Shown: positions 1 to 8,217, counted from the first letter of the stretch. The stretch: 32,513 nt of DNA from Akkermansiaceae bacterium (GCA_021733795.1 JAIPKB010000041.1:1-32513); one strand, 5' to 3'. The notes: generated from the sequence alone by a model not told the origin. A program made the numbers and translations.

Positions 1-23
1 GCGCCCGGCAGGATGCCGGGCGC
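1..23. other. Perfect 9-bp hairpin at the left end
   Basis: GCGCCCGGC, a 5-nt AGGAT loop and GCCGGGCGC form a perfect inverted repeat at the first base of the window. It lies inside the open minus-strand frame (codons for APGILPGA), so it is not obviously a terminator. Hairpins this strong are common points where assembly stops. Confidence 0.5.
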
Positions 24-272
24 TGCAAGGTCGATGCCCAGTGCGTAGGACTGGCAGGCGGTGAACCCGTCGTGGTCAGGGTCGGCGGCCGGGTCATCCA
101 ATCCATTCGCAACCACAGCGAAGAACCGCTTGGAGTCTCCTCCGCCCGGGACCTCGGACAGCATGTTCTCCGGTGCCGCGCCGACGATGTCCTCATTGCC
201 CAGCCACACCGGCCAGGTGGCAGGGGCGGTTGAGAGGTCGGTGCTGCTGACCAAGTCGTAAAGCTTCCCGTC
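1..272 (-). pseudogene. C-terminal fragment of a secreted Verrucomicrobial protein, cut at the window edge
   Basis: On the minus strand a frame open from about 272 to base 1 reads DGKLYDLVSSTDLSTAPATW, then a WPVWLGN / VPGGG..KRFFAV segment, then DDPAADPDHDGFTACQSYAL. This resembles the C-terminal part of large secreted Verrucomicrobial proteins: a YDL..STDL..APATWPVW segment followed by a calcium-loop-like DxDxDG(L/F)TN.QEYALG motif. Here the usual NLQEY is replaced by ACQSY. The frame has no start of its own and continues off the left edge. At 273-277 it meets a different frame (next feature), so it cannot be translated with that segment as one protein. Family resemblance is from memory; the frame itself is read directly. 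Confidence 0.5.
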
Positions 273-277
273 CTGGC

Positions 278-478
278 AATCGTATAGCTCTTGTTGGCGT
301 CAATAACCCCCAGAGAACCGGTTGTTTCGATCCTTCCCTGACCGCCCCAAGCCGCAAAAACATTCAATCCTGAGGTGCCGCCCATGCCATTTGCCCCCGT
401 GTCAGGATTGGTCCCATGGATGCTGGTCCACCCAGGGCGGTCGACGGGGGCCGCCGACCGCTGAAACCCCTGAACCAT
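278..478 (-). pseudogene. Fragment of a secreted beta-sandwich protein (PEP-CTERM/DUF642-like), out of frame with the preceding fragment
   Basis: Reading the minus strand from the ATG at 478, a second frame gives PGWTSIHGTNPDTGANG near 440-390 and then a SGLNVFAAWGGQGRIETTGS / GVIDANKSYTI stretch ending at 278. The 'GWT...G(x)LGVIDANxSYT' pattern is typical of DUF642-like or PEP-CTERM secreted beta-sandwich proteins, where the ANTxYTL strand follows a 'xGxxxTIxA' turn. The family would normally continue with a further strand, but within five bases (273-277) the protein-like signal jumps to another frame. The first 15 or so codons (478-435) look less protein-like and may be non-coding. A sequencing frameshift, deletion or assembly join would all explain it. 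Confidence 0.4.
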
Positions 479-545
479 CACCCCAAGTTGCAGTGGCGGA
501 GCCACCAGCCAAGGAAACCCTGGCTCGCAACCGTCCGATCCTCTA

Positions 546-574
546 TTGACAGCACAAGGGGAATCGCCTATATT
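546..574 (+). promoter_or_regulatory. Near-consensus sigma-70 promoter
   Basis: TTGACA at 546-551 and TATATT at 569-574 are separated by exactly 17 nt. The -35 box is perfect and the -10 box matches TATAAT at five of six positions. Transcription would start near 581 and give an 85-nt leader before the ATG at 666. No other gene on this strand lies nearby, so it most likely drives the 576-aa secreted protein. No strong Shine-Dalgarno precedes that ATG. Confidence 0.65.
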
Positions 575-665
575 TCCAGACTGATGGACAACTCGGCCCG
601 GTGCGCGCCGGCCTCCGGCAACGGGCGGGTGATCATCCCCAAACCACACAACCCGACAAACAACC

Positions 666-2396
666 ATGAAACCTGCAACGACCTCGATTTTCGCCGCCCT
701 CGCGGGCCTCACCATCGTCTGCAGCGGACTCCTGTGGGGTGCCGCCTTGATCGATGAACCGTTCGATTACGAACTCAACCCCGACCTTAGCGAGCCGAAC
801 ATTGGCGGAAAGGCAGGCGGCACCGGTTGGACCGGCGCGTGGGCCCACCAATGGGGCCCGGCCAAGGTCTTTGACGGAGGATTGGCCTGGGGTTCGCTGA
901 AAACGACAGGCCGCCGGGTCAAGGCACCGGGGCACAATGCCATTTACCGTCCGATTGGTGCGACCCTGGCCGATGCCGGACTGCTCGACAACGGTGCGAC
1001 CCTCTGGTTCAGCTTCGTGGCCGACCTGCGGGATCAAGGCATCATCACCAACCTCGAGTTTCATGTCGCCCTGGCCACCGACTCATTCCTGGCCGGCTGG
1101 GGAGGTGACGCAAATGGAAACGAACGCTATACGCGGATGCATCATCTGCTCAACAATGGCGAGGGGATTGGTATTTCAGCGCAACCGATGAACCGTTCAG
1201 GGACGATGCACGCGCAGTTCCGCACCGCCTTCTGGCAGGATAACGGTGAGAACGACAATGACGCCAAAGACGGCCCAGATGGCTACGGGAACCTGCACAA
1301 GTCGGGCGACAACCTTTGGTTCGGCATCACCCAGGAGACCGCCTTGGTGGTGGCGAAGATCGAGTGGGGCGCTGACGCCGGTGCCGGCGAAACGATCACC
1401 CTGTATCTTCCCGGCGAGAACTTCTGGACACCGGGGGGCGGCTACGATCTCGGCGAGGCCATCCAAACGGAAACCACCGTGGCGCTCGACCAATCGCTGT
1501 TCGACACGGTTTCGATCATGTGGAAAGACACCCCCGGCTTGGACGAGATCCGCTTCGGCGCAACCATGGAGGACGTCTTGCCAATCGTCGCGAATGTCCG
1601 CCCGGAGATCACCTCGTTCAGGTCGCTCGGCGGCGGGGACTGGGAGTTGACGCTCAAGGGGGCTGCCAACACCGCTTACGAGTTCCGCTCCTCGACCACC
1701 CTGGATTTCAATCCGGGCACCTTGGTCGAGAACCTGACGCAGGGTGATGCGGGTGACCCAGGGGCGACTGGAGGGACGAACAACAGCATGCTCTTCACCG
1801 ACGGCAACGGCGACGGCACGGTCCGGTTGGCGTTGACCGGCAACCCCGCGGACTTCGTCCGGGCGCAGACCGCCCCGCCGCTGCTCGGCGAGAACTTCGA
1901 TGCCGCCGCCACCCTGCCCGCCGGTTGGGCGTCCACCGTGGTCAGCGGGACCGATACCGCCTGGGGGTTCGGCCCGCCCACCGGGGCGGTCACCGGCCCT
2001 GCCGAAGCCAGTAGCTTACCGAACTGCGCCGGCACCAACATCAGCGGCGACTACACCGCCAGTGTCGACGTCAGGCTGACCTCGCCGAGCATCCTGATTC
2101 CCGCCGGTTTGGGGGCCACGCTCAGCTTCCGGCAGTTCATCGACACCGACTTGGCCGGCGACGTCGGCTCGGTCCGCATCCTCGATGCAGACAACTCCGA
2201 CACCCCGATTGCGGGGCTCGAAATCGCCAACATCGAGGGTGACGGAGCCGCTGGCTGGACCAGCGAGACCCTCGACCTGCCAGCCGTCGACGTCGGTGGC
2301 AAAAACATCAGGATCGAGTTCCAGTTCACCAGCAATGGCAATGGCGATGTCTATAGCGGCTTCTACGTCGACGACGTCACCGTGACGGTTCCCTGA
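666..2396 (+). CDS. Secreted protein with LamG-like N-terminal part and MAM/jelly-roll-like C-terminal domain
   Basis: The 576-aa product begins with a signal peptide (about residues 1-27, hydrophobic core LAGLTIVCSGLLWGAA). Residues 28-310 start with DEPFDYE and contain G..GGTGWTG.W and a 'LWFSFVADLRD' strand. This is the pattern of concanavalin-like (LamG-type) domains in Verrucomicrobial and Planctomycete exoproteins. A short linker follows (about 315-400, 'GGGDWELTLKGAANTAYEF', like the bacterial Ig/FN3 linkers before anchors). The last 170 residues (ENFDAAATLPAGW ... FYVDDVTVTVP) look like a MAM or immune-inhibitor-A-type carbohydrate-binding jelly roll with its usual terminal 'Y(I/V)DDVxV' strand. 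There is no catalytic motif, PEP-CTERM signal or transmembrane anchor. It is probably an extracellular adhesin or glycan-binding protein. It is preceded by the promoter at 546 and the ATG follows a weak ribosome-binding site. Confidence 0.8.
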   Translation: MKPATTSIFAALAGLTIVCSGLLWGAALIDEPFDYELNPDLSEPNIGGKAGGTGWTGAWAHQWGPAKVFDGGLAWGSLKTTGRRVKAPGHNAIYRPIGATLADAGLLDNGATLWFSFVADLRDQGIITNLEFHVALATDSFLAGWGGDANGNERYTRMHHLLNNGEGIGISAQPMNRSGTMHAQFRTAFWQDNGENDNDAKDGPDGYGNLHKSGDNLWFGITQETALVVAKIEWGADAGAGETITLYLPGENFWTPGGGYDLGEAIQTETTVALDQSLFDTVSIMWKDTPGLDEIRFGATMEDVLPIVANVRPEITSFRSLGGGDWELTLKGAANTAYEFRSSTTLDFNPGTLVENLTQGDAGDPGATGGTNNSMLFTDGNGDGTVRLALTGNPADFVRAQTAPPLLGENFDAAATLPAGWASTVVSGTDTAWGFGPPTGAVTGPAEASSLPNCAGTNISGDYTASVDVRLTSPSILIPAGLGATLSFRQFIDTDLAGDVGSVRILDADNSDTPIAGLEIANIEGDGAAGWTSETLDLPAVDVGGKNIRIEFQFTSNGNGDVYSGFYVDDVTVTVP

Positions 2397-2406
2397 GGCA
2401 ACTACT

Positions 2407-2518
2407 CACCACGGAGAACACGAAAGGCATGAGTACGGAGTTTGATGCATTGGCTGCTCTTGTGATCGATATGCAACCCCCTTGGTGCTCCTGGTGTCCT
2501 TCGTGGTGGAGAACACCT
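2407..2518. repeat. Intergenic 'CACCACGGAGAACACG' inverted repeat
   Basis: The left end reads CACCACGGAGAACACGAAAGG. The right end, read on the minus strand (2518 to about 2479), reads GGTGTTCTCCACCACGAAGG and then GACACCAGGAGCACCAAGG. Both belong to the ACCACG(A/G)AGGACAC type of intergenic repeat scattered through Verrucomicrobial, Planctomycete and cyanobacterial genomes, recognisable by the spurious peptide HHEGHQEH. The two outer copies are inverted around a core of about 60 nt. The element lies between the convergent ends of the 576-aa gene and the MGH1-like gene, so it could act as a bidirectional terminator, but no T-tract is seen. Confidence 0.5.
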
Positions 2519-2548
2519 GCTGTCCACACGTGAATTGAGTTTGGTGGG

Positions 2549-4198
2549 TTAGTTAGGAAGTGGCGCGGTGACCCGGGTGAGTTTCGCGGCCACCGCGATC
2601 TCCACTCCGTCGGCGAAAACGCGCAACCCCTTGCCCTTCCCGTATTTCGTGCCGGTCTTGTCCCAGAGAATCGTGAGGGTCCGGCCGTGGTAGGACAGCT
2701 GGTCGAGACAGAACCAGTCCCAGATGTCCGCCGGGACGAGCGGGTTGACCTCCACGACGTCATCCGCACGCGGGCGCAGTCCGACCAAGCCGGTGATGAT
2801 GAGGTCGCAGAAGGTCGAGTGGTTGTAGTCCTTGCCCCTTTCCACGCCGCCCTTGCCGGGGTCCCACGTTCCGTCCTTCCACACTTTGAGCCGCGAGCGG
2901 GAAATCCAATCTCCCGTGTGGGGGTTGAGATTCTCATCGATCCAAGGGACGATCGTGCCGTCATCGCGTTTCAGGCGGTGGGATTTCGCATAGATCTTCA
3001 GGGTGTCGAAATAGTCCCTCGCTGTGATCGCCTGCTGCGGATAGTTGTTGAGAACATTGGCCAGGGCAGTGAGGGTGACGGTGGTGGCAAAAGGCCAGCT
3101 CGGACCATTCCACTGGCACTCGTGACCGGTGTAGGAAATCTTGAAGCCGGGGTGCCGCTGTTCGGCGACGGTTGGTCCGAAGGGCGCGTAAAACCCCTTG
3201 GGGTCCATCAGCTGCTTCCAGGCGATCTCAAACCCTTTGCCCTTGTCCGGCAGGTTGAAATACCACGGGGTGAAGCCGTGCAGTTCGCGGACGTCGACCA
3301 ATCCGGCCTGCTCGCCGCGGGGAAGGACCTTGAAGAACTTCGCCTCGTCGTCCCACAGCTTTGCCAGCACCAGCCGTTTGATCCGCTCGGCTTTTCCACG
3401 GTACTCCTTGACGATCTGCGGCTTGCCAGCCCGTTCGGCGATCGCCGCGATGGCCAGGGCGTCGCCGTACATGTAGGAATTGATCGTGGCGCGTTTGCCC
3501 TCGCCGCGGTGACCGTTCCCGCCGATGGAAACCTCCATGCCGTCGCGGTCGTCGACCTGCCAGAAGAGCCCATCCGGTTCCAGCCGGGATTTCTCCCAGG
3601 CCTCGTAGTTGGCAACCAGGTCCGGCAGCAGGTCAACGGCCAGGGCAAAGTCGCCGCGGGCCATGGCCCGTTGATAGACGGCGTCGGCAGCCCAGAAGCT
3701 GTAACTGCGCGGAGATCCCCCCTTGCGAAACCAGAAGACGGCGTAGTCGTCCAGATACTTCGGATCACGGATCCAGCGCCCCTCGCGGAAGTGGTGACCG
3801 GCCGGGCAACTGATCGTGTTGTGCTTGCCGCTCCAACTGACTTTCGGCAGGAACTCGGTGACCACGAATCCGTCAGGCGTCTGCTTGATGTGCTTGCGGA
3901 ACGTCCACCAACGAAAGTGGTAGATCGCTTCGATTTCCTTGTCCGGACACTCGAAGAGAGGCACGTTGTCGGCCATCCAGTCCGCCGCCTCCTCGTTGGA
4001 GATGGCCTGCCCGAAGTGGGTGTGGTCCTTGCCATTGAAGGAACGGACATAGTTCCGGACGGCGTCGGGTTTCAGGATCAAGGGTCCGCGCTCGGATTGG
4101 CGGGTAGCCGTGTCGGCTCCAGATGCCACGACTGCGGCCCCGGTCCAAACCGCCATTACCAAGGCAGGTGAGAATAGGATGTGGGAGGGGTGATTCAT
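2549..4198 (-). CDS. Secreted MGH1-like (alpha/alpha)6 glycoside hydrolase
   Basis: The 549-aa product has an N-terminal signal peptide (residues 1-28, ALVMAVWTGAAVVASGA). The body fits the MGH1-like/GH63-related (alpha/alpha)6-barrel hydrolases. Visible markers are HFRWWTFRKHI (94-104), YSFWAADAVY (166-175), DGLFWQVDDRDGMEVSIGG (209-227), YTGHECQWNGPSWPFATT (356-373), PWIDENLNPHTGDW (418-431) and DYNHSTFCDLIITGL (457-471). Acidic residues in the 'QVDDRDGME' and 'WIDENLNP' loops are the likely catalytic pair, but the exact residues are not established here. The C-terminus (VVEVNPL to RVFADG) is the usual small beta-sandwich. The enzyme should act in the periplasm or outside the cell on an oligosaccharide; the substrate cannot be read from sequence. 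It stands alone, with the M24 peptidase gene divergent and a leader element immediately upstream (4201-4285). Confidence 0.82.
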   Translation of the reverse strand: MNHPSHILFSPALVMAVWTGAAVVASGADTATRQSERGPLILKPDAVRNYVRSFNGKDHTHFGQAISNEEAADWMADNVPLFECPDKEIEAIYHFRWWTFRKHIKQTPDGFVVTEFLPKVSWSGKHNTISCPAGHHFREGRWIRDPKYLDDYAVFWFRKGGSPRSYSFWAADAVYQRAMARGDFALAVDLLPDLVANYEAWEKSRLEPDGLFWQVDDRDGMEVSIGGNGHRGEGKRATINSYMYGDALAIAAIAERAGKPQIVKEYRGKAERIKRLVLAKLWDDEAKFFKVLPRGEQAGLVDVRELHGFTPWYFNLPDKGKGFEIAWKQLMDPKGFYAPFGPTVAEQRHPGFKISYTGHECQWNGPSWPFATTVTLTALANVLNNYPQQAITARDYFDTLKIYAKSHRLKRDDGTIVPWIDENLNPHTGDWISRSRLKVWKDGTWDPGKGGVERGKDYNHSTFCDLIITGLVGLRPRADDVVEVNPLVPADIWDWFCLDQLSYHGRTLTILWDKTGTKYGKGKGLRVFADGVEIAVAAKLTRVTAPLPN

Positions 4199-4285
4199 TT
4201 ATCGATTTCCGAAGCCGAGACTACGGCCCCTCCCTTCCCAGGCAAAGGGAAATCGGCGCGGCGGGCGCGGAAATTCGTCCGCGGC
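4199..4285 (-). promoter_or_regulatory. Leader element, copy A (similar to 32266-32345)
   Basis: Read on the minus strand, this stretch contains GGACGAATTTCCGCGCCCG, CGCGCCGATTT and, nearer the gene, GTAGTCTCGGCTTCGGAAATC, ending at the start codon at 4198. A diverged copy with the same order of blocks lies at 32266-32345 upstream of the PATR-repeat gene. The shared TA(G/A)TCT hexamer could be a -10 box. If so, the leader of this gene would be only about 20 nt. The regulatory role is inference. Confidence 0.4.
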
Positions 4286-4418
4286 ATTGACTGAGCAGCG
4301 AATTCCCCTCACTCTCCCGTCCGGCGAGGCCCGAGTCCGGGAACTGCGATGAGTCATTCCGTTCCGCCGCAAGCCGTTCTCGCGATCCTCAATGGAATTA
4401 TTTCCCCACCCACCTCGA

Positions 4419-5573
4419 ATGAATACCAAGACCACCACCATCCTTGCCGGCATGTCCGCCAGCAACGCCACGCTTTTTCATCGCATCCGGTTTGTGGCAC
4501 CGGATGCTTCAGTGATCGTCGATTTTGCGGACGGACGATCGGTGTTCATCGTTCGCGATATCGAGATGGGCCGGGCGCGGCAAGCGGTCCCGGCGGACAC
4601 GGTGTGTTGCGCCGCGGATTTCGAGCCGCAAGGGGGACTCTCCGGAGACCGCGATACCGCTCTGGCGCAGGCTGCGGCGGAATGCCTCCGGCGCGCCGGG
4701 AATACCTCGGTCACGGTCGATCGCACCCTGCCTTATCTGTATGCGCATTTCATCCGGGAGGCGGGCATCGGGATCGAGTATTCAGAGAATCTCGGGGTCA
4801 TGGAACGTCGCACCAAGAACTCCGAGGAGATTGAGCATTTGCGCCACGCGCAGCAAACCACCGGCGAGGCGATGACATTTGCCTGCCGGATGATTGCAAA
4901 TGCCAGGCCGGACGCCAAAGGGATTCTCTATCACGACGGCGAAGTGTTGAGTTCCGAACGGGTCCGGGCCATGATCACGGCATTTCTCGTCGAACGGAAT
5001 TTCTCCAATGCGCACGATTCGATTGTGGTGACGGCTCCCCACGTGGCCGACTGCCACCATTTCGGCACGGGACCGCTGATGGCGAAACTGCCGGTGATCG
5101 TCGATATCTTTCCGATGGATAACGCGACGCGCTACCATGGTGACATGACGCGAACCGTCGTTTGTGGCGAACCGTCGGCGGAAGTGCTCAAAATGCATGC
5201 TGCGGTATGCGCAGCGAGAGCCGCCGGTTGCGCCGCGCTCCGGCCGGGAGTCACCGGCGAGGCGGTGCACCGCGCCACGGCTGCCGTGATCGAGGCCCAT
5301 GGTTTTGCCATGGTTCGTGGCGATGCCCGGCATGACCTCAGCGTCCCTGCGATGCGGCACGGCACCGGCCACGGCATCGGGCTGGAGGTTCATGAGCCGA
5401 TCCTGCTGGACCACGGTGGCGGCGGAATTTTCCAGGGCGAGGTCTTCACCGTGGAGCCGGGATTGTATTCTGCGGTCTATGGCGGGGTCCGCGTCGAGGA
5501 CATGGTCGCGGTCACCGCCACCGGCCACGAGGTTCTGGCGCCCGTGCCGGAGGGATTGGACTGGTCCGGTTGA
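4419..5573 (+). CDS. M24-family metallopeptidase (Xaa-Pro aminopeptidase-like)
   Basis: From the ATG at 4419 the product is 384 aa. An upstream in-frame ATG at 4392 would add MELFPHPPR; I prefer 4419 because the resulting start (MNTKTTTILAG) looks like related N-termini, but neither has a good Shine-Dalgarno. Residues 1-125 are the creatinase-type N-terminal domain. Residues about 140-375 are the pita-bread catalytic domain with all five metal ligands in place: Asp229 (VDIFPMD), Asp242 (GDMTRT), His318 (HGTGHGIGLEVHE), Glu346 (FTVEPGLY) and Glu360 (RVEDM). His325 of the LEVHE motif is also present. There is no signal peptide, so it is cytoplasmic and removes N-terminal residues from peptides, probably before proline. 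It is divergent from the MGH1-like gene and convergent with the DUF1080 gene. Confidence 0.92.
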   Translation: MNTKTTTILAGMSASNATLFHRIRFVAPDASVIVDFADGRSVFIVRDIEMGRARQAVPADTVCCAADFEPQGGLSGDRDTALAQAAAECLRRAGNTSVTVDRTLPYLYAHFIREAGIGIEYSENLGVMERRTKNSEEIEHLRHAQQTTGEAMTFACRMIANARPDAKGILYHDGEVLSSERVRAMITAFLVERNFSNAHDSIVVTAPHVADCHHFGTGPLMAKLPVIVDIFPMDNATRYHGDMTRTVVCGEPSAEVLKMHAAVCAARAAGCAALRPGVTGEAVHRATAAVIEAHGFAMVRGDARHDLSVPAMRHGTGHGIGLEVHEPILLDHGGGGIFQGEVFTVEPGLYSAVYGGVRVEDMVAVTATGHEVLAPVPEGLDWSG

Positions 5574-5706
5574 CCAAAAGCCACTCACGGAAACCGGCAT
5601 CCCCGAGTGGAAACCCGCCGCGTTTCTGATCCGGCCCGGGAATCCACGGACTGGCAAGCGCCCGGCCGAGTGGGATCGATTCCGTCGCATCGCATCGCCT
5701 CACCGG
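5574..5706. other. Convergent intergenic spacer
   Basis: The 133 bases between the stops of the M24 and DUF1080 genes hold no convincing ORF. A short GAAAC...GTTTC inverted repeat and a CGCATCGCATCGC microrepeat (about 5685-5697) are visible. No T-rich terminator is seen. Confidence 0.4.
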
Positions 5707-6459
5707 TCATTTGGCCGCGGCATCCAGCCTGCGGATCCAGATGTTGCGGAAGCACACCGGATTGCCATGGTCTTGCAGATAGAGCGGCCCTTTCTCGGCA
5801 TAGCCGCTGAGCGGGGCGGCGGTGGTACTGGCTTCGCCCACCGGGATATGATCCTGGATCAGGACCCCGTTGTGCAGCACCGTGTAGGAACCCGGCTGCA
5901 CCTTGCCGTCCGCCAGCCGCTTGGGAGCATGGAAAATGATGTCGTACACCTGCCACTCGCCGGGTTTGCGACAGGCGTTGACCAACGGCGGGTTGTGGCC
6001 GTAAAACGCCCCGCACTGGCCATTCGGGTAGGTCTTGTTGTTATAGCAATCGAGCACCTGGATCTCATAGCGGCCCATCAGATAAACCCCGCTGTTGCCG
6101 CGCCCCTGGCCCTCTCCCGCCGGCACTGCGGGCGCCGCCCATTCCACATGCAGTTGGCAATCGGCGAATTCCTCTTTGGAGAAAATCCCGCCCGGCGGGG
6201 TGCTCTCCACCGCGCCATTCTCCACCTTCCACTTCGGCTCCGGCTGGTTCTGGCCACGAAATTGCGACAGGTCCTTGCCCGCAAACAACACGATGGCATC
6301 CGACGGCGCGCCGCCCGGTTGACCGGGATCGACCACCGGCGGTTGCGCGTCTTCCGCTTGGGCGGGAGTCAGCAAAGCCAGGGACAGGGGGATCAGCCCA
6401 AGCAGGGCGAACTGGCGGAATCCGGATGCGAACGGGGCGGAATGATCGGTAGTCTTCAT
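5707..6459 (-). CDS. Secreted DUF1080 protein (3-keto-disaccharide hydrolase family)
   Basis: The 250-aa product has a signal peptide (residues 1-35, ending TPAQA) and a single DUF1080 domain (PF06439), a LamG-like beta-sandwich. Diagnostic segments are LFAGKDLSQFRG (58-69), GNSGVYLMGRYEIQVLDCY (121-139), GEWQVYDIIFHAPK (167-180) and GPLYLQDHGNPVCFRNIWIR (224-243). Family members are abundant in Verrucomicrobia and Planctomycetes. Characterised members hydrolyse 3-keto-glucosides after oxidation of the sugar by a partner oxidoreductase. No such oxidoreductase is in this window. The length is normal for a single-domain member. It appears monocistronic; upstream 6460-6545 has no clear promoter. 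Confidence 0.9.
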   Translation of the reverse strand: MKTTDHSAPFASGFRQFALLGLIPLSLALLTPAQAEDAQPPVVDPGQPGGAPSDAIVLFAGKDLSQFRGQNQPEPKWKVENGAVESTPPGGIFSKEEFADCQLHVEWAAPAVPAGEGQGRGNSGVYLMGRYEIQVLDCYNNKTYPNGQCGAFYGHNPPLVNACRKPGEWQVYDIIFHAPKRLADGKVQPGSYTVLHNGVLIQDHIPVGEASTTAAPLSGYAEKGPLYLQDHGNPVCFRNIWIRRLDAAAK

Positions 6460-6828
6460 GGTGATTTCCGCTTACGCCCGGACCCCTGCGGAACTTTCAC
6501 CAATGATCGCATGAAAGGGAGGAGAAAAGAACGGACATTCTGACCCTAAACCCTGATTCCCCCTTGTACCACCGGCCTCCAGCCGATCCCGGATTTCACG
6601 GTGATGGCTACATGCCTGGCCCCGGTGGCGGGCTGGAGCTCTTCGGGGGGGGGGACTGCAGCCGCTTCAAGAGACGGGCGGGGTCGGCAGTTGGCACGGT
6701 GGGAACGAAGCGAGAGTACGGCGGTGGCGGAAACGGGCGGGGCAACCGCAGCCTGGGTCGGGAACTGAATGGTGGAATCCTCCACACCCGCTAAAGAATG
6801 AACGCATCAAGGATGAAGTCGAGCACCA
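6460..6828. other. Intergenic region with a doubtful ORF and a 10-G run
   Basis: Between the DUF1080 start and the TPR gene stop, a minus-strand ORF (6546-6785, 79 aa, ending VKSGIGWRPVVQGGIRV) and a plus-strand ORF (6564-6794, Gly-rich) overlap. Neither has recognisable domains, a signal peptide or a good ribosome-binding site. The minus-strand peptide contains phrases (SATAVLSLRSHRANC, ATGARHVAITVKSG) that look like translated intergenic repeat rather than a folded protein. A run of ten G residues at 6645-6654 would be prone to slippage. I would not annotate a gene here. Confidence 0.35.
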
Positions 6829-8172
6829 TCAACCACCGTACTTTTCGAGCAGGTTGAGGAGTTTCATCCGCTCGGGGTGGTCCGGCTCGAGGTCGAGCAC
6901 CATCCGCCACTGGGCGATCGCCTTGGCGCGTTGTTGGGCTTCCTCGTAGGCGTAGCCCAGCTTCAGGTGCAGCGACGCGGCTTGGGGGCTTTCAGCCACG
7001 GCCAACTCGAGAAACTCGATGTATTTCTCCAGCTCACCGTTCTGGTTGTGCTGGTCGGCCACTTGCAGATAGGCGTCGACCAAGGTGGCTTGGTAGGCCG
7101 CCGGGTCAAGCTTGATCGCCTCCCGGAGCAGTTCGAGGTAGCGGTCGAATTGTCCGGTGCCGAAGGCGGCCTCGGCGAAGTAGTAATGAAAGAGCGCCCG
7201 ATCCTCCTTCGCCACGCTCGGGCCAATCTTGGCGAACATTTCGTAGGCCTGGGCGTAACGCCGTGCGTTCAGGTAAATCGTTGCTTGCAGCACGTGGATG
7301 TCGGGCCGGTCCTCGATGCCGTCGGCCAGGGCCCTGGCGATCTGATAGGCCGCCGAGGCCTCCGGGGCGCAGTGGAAGACATCCTTGCGTCCGGGCACCG
7401 GCTCGATCAGGTACCAACTGCCGTTGATTTCGCCGGCCTTGCCCGCCTTGATCGTCTGCACCGTGATCAGCCCGAAGTAGTTTCGCAGGTTGAAATAGGC
7501 GGAGCCGAGTTTGTAGCGGAGGACGGGGCTGTCGAGCCCGAGCCGCAGGGCCGTCTGGTAGGAATCGGCCGCGAGGGCGAAGAAATTGCCCGCCAGATAG
7601 ATATTGCCCAAGGCATAGTGGTCCGCCGCACTGGCCGGATTGAGCTTGATGGCTTCTTCGTAGGACTTGCGGGCCTGGTCGGGGTCGCCGAGAAGGTAGT
7701 GGGCCTGGGCCAGCATGTGGTAGGTCGGATAGTCGTGGCGGTATTTCAGCAGCGGTTCGAGGACGCGGACGACATCCTTCCATTTCTTGTCGGCGGAGAA
7801 GATCTCGGCCACCGCCTGGCCGGCCTCGATGTGGTCGGGAGCGGTCTTGAGGATTTCCTCCAAATGCCTGGCGGCCTCGGCATTGTTGCCGGCGTAGCGG
7901 TAGGCCCGGGCGAGATGCAGCCGGTAGCTGGTCTTCGACGGGTCGGCGGCGACGGCCTGGTTGAGCAACGTGATCGCCTCGTCGTAATGGCCTTGGAACA
8001 GGGCGTCGCGACCTTTGGTGAAGAGGTCTCCGGCCGTGGGGGGGTCGTCGGCCGTGGGTGGCTCGGCGGCGGGCGGGGCGGCGGGCGGGGTTTCTTCGGC
8101 GGCGGCGGGGCCGGTCCAGAGGCCCAGTAACAGGGCGGTCATCAGCAGTCGTGTCATGTTGGCAGTGCGCAT
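6829..8172 (-). CDS. Secreted TPR-repeat protein, second gene of the TPR operon
   Basis: The 447-aa product has a signal peptide (residues 1-25, LLMTALLLGLWTGPAAAEE) and then a Pro/Ala/Glu-rich linker (26-47). About nine TPR-type helical hairpins follow, from AGDLFTKGRDALFQGHYDEA through SLHLKLGYAYEEAQQRAKAI to the C-terminus. The TPR array is broken around residues 215-255 by an insertion with NGSWYLIEPVPGRKDVFHC, which is beta-strand-like and not a TPR. There is no enzymatic motif; it is probably a periplasmic or outer-membrane scaffold. The start at 8172 is supported by AGGAG eight bases upstream. It lies 45 bp downstream of the 1800-aa TPR gene on the same strand, so the two are most likely cotranscribed. 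Confidence 0.85.
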   Translation of the reverse strand: MRTANMTRLLMTALLLGLWTGPAAAEETPPAAPPAAEPPTADDPPTAGDLFTKGRDALFQGHYDEAITLLNQAVAADPSKTSYRLHLARAYRYAGNNAEAARHLEEILKTAPDHIEAGQAVAEIFSADKKWKDVVRVLEPLLKYRHDYPTYHMLAQAHYLLGDPDQARKSYEEAIKLNPASAADHYALGNIYLAGNFFALAADSYQTALRLGLDSPVLRYKLGSAYFNLRNYFGLITVQTIKAGKAGEINGSWYLIEPVPGRKDVFHCAPEASAAYQIARALADGIEDRPDIHVLQATIYLNARRYAQAYEMFAKIGPSVAKEDRALFHYYFAEAAFGTGQFDRYLELLREAIKLDPAAYQATLVDAYLQVADQHNQNGELEKYIEFLELAVAESPQAASLHLKLGYAYEEAQQRAKAIAQWRMVLDLEPDHPERMKLLNLLEKYGG

Positions 8173-8217
8173 GGTTTGGTCTCCTGGTTGGGGGTCGTTG
8201 ATGGGCGGGACGGGGGG

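Noticed and set aside
2687..4171. 494-aa plus-strand ORF
   Set aside because: Antisense to the MGH1-like hydrolase, which has a signal peptide and clear hydrolase motifs.
4287..4315. Promoter TTGACT-N17-CACTCT for the M24 gene
   Set aside because: The -35 is good, but the -10 matches at only two positions.
5685..5697. CGCATCGCATCGC microrepeat
   Set aside because: Only two to three units; too short to mean anything.
6546..6785. 79-aa minus-strand gene
   Set aside because: No domain, no ribosome-binding site, interrupted by a ten-G run, and it resembles translated intergenic repeat.
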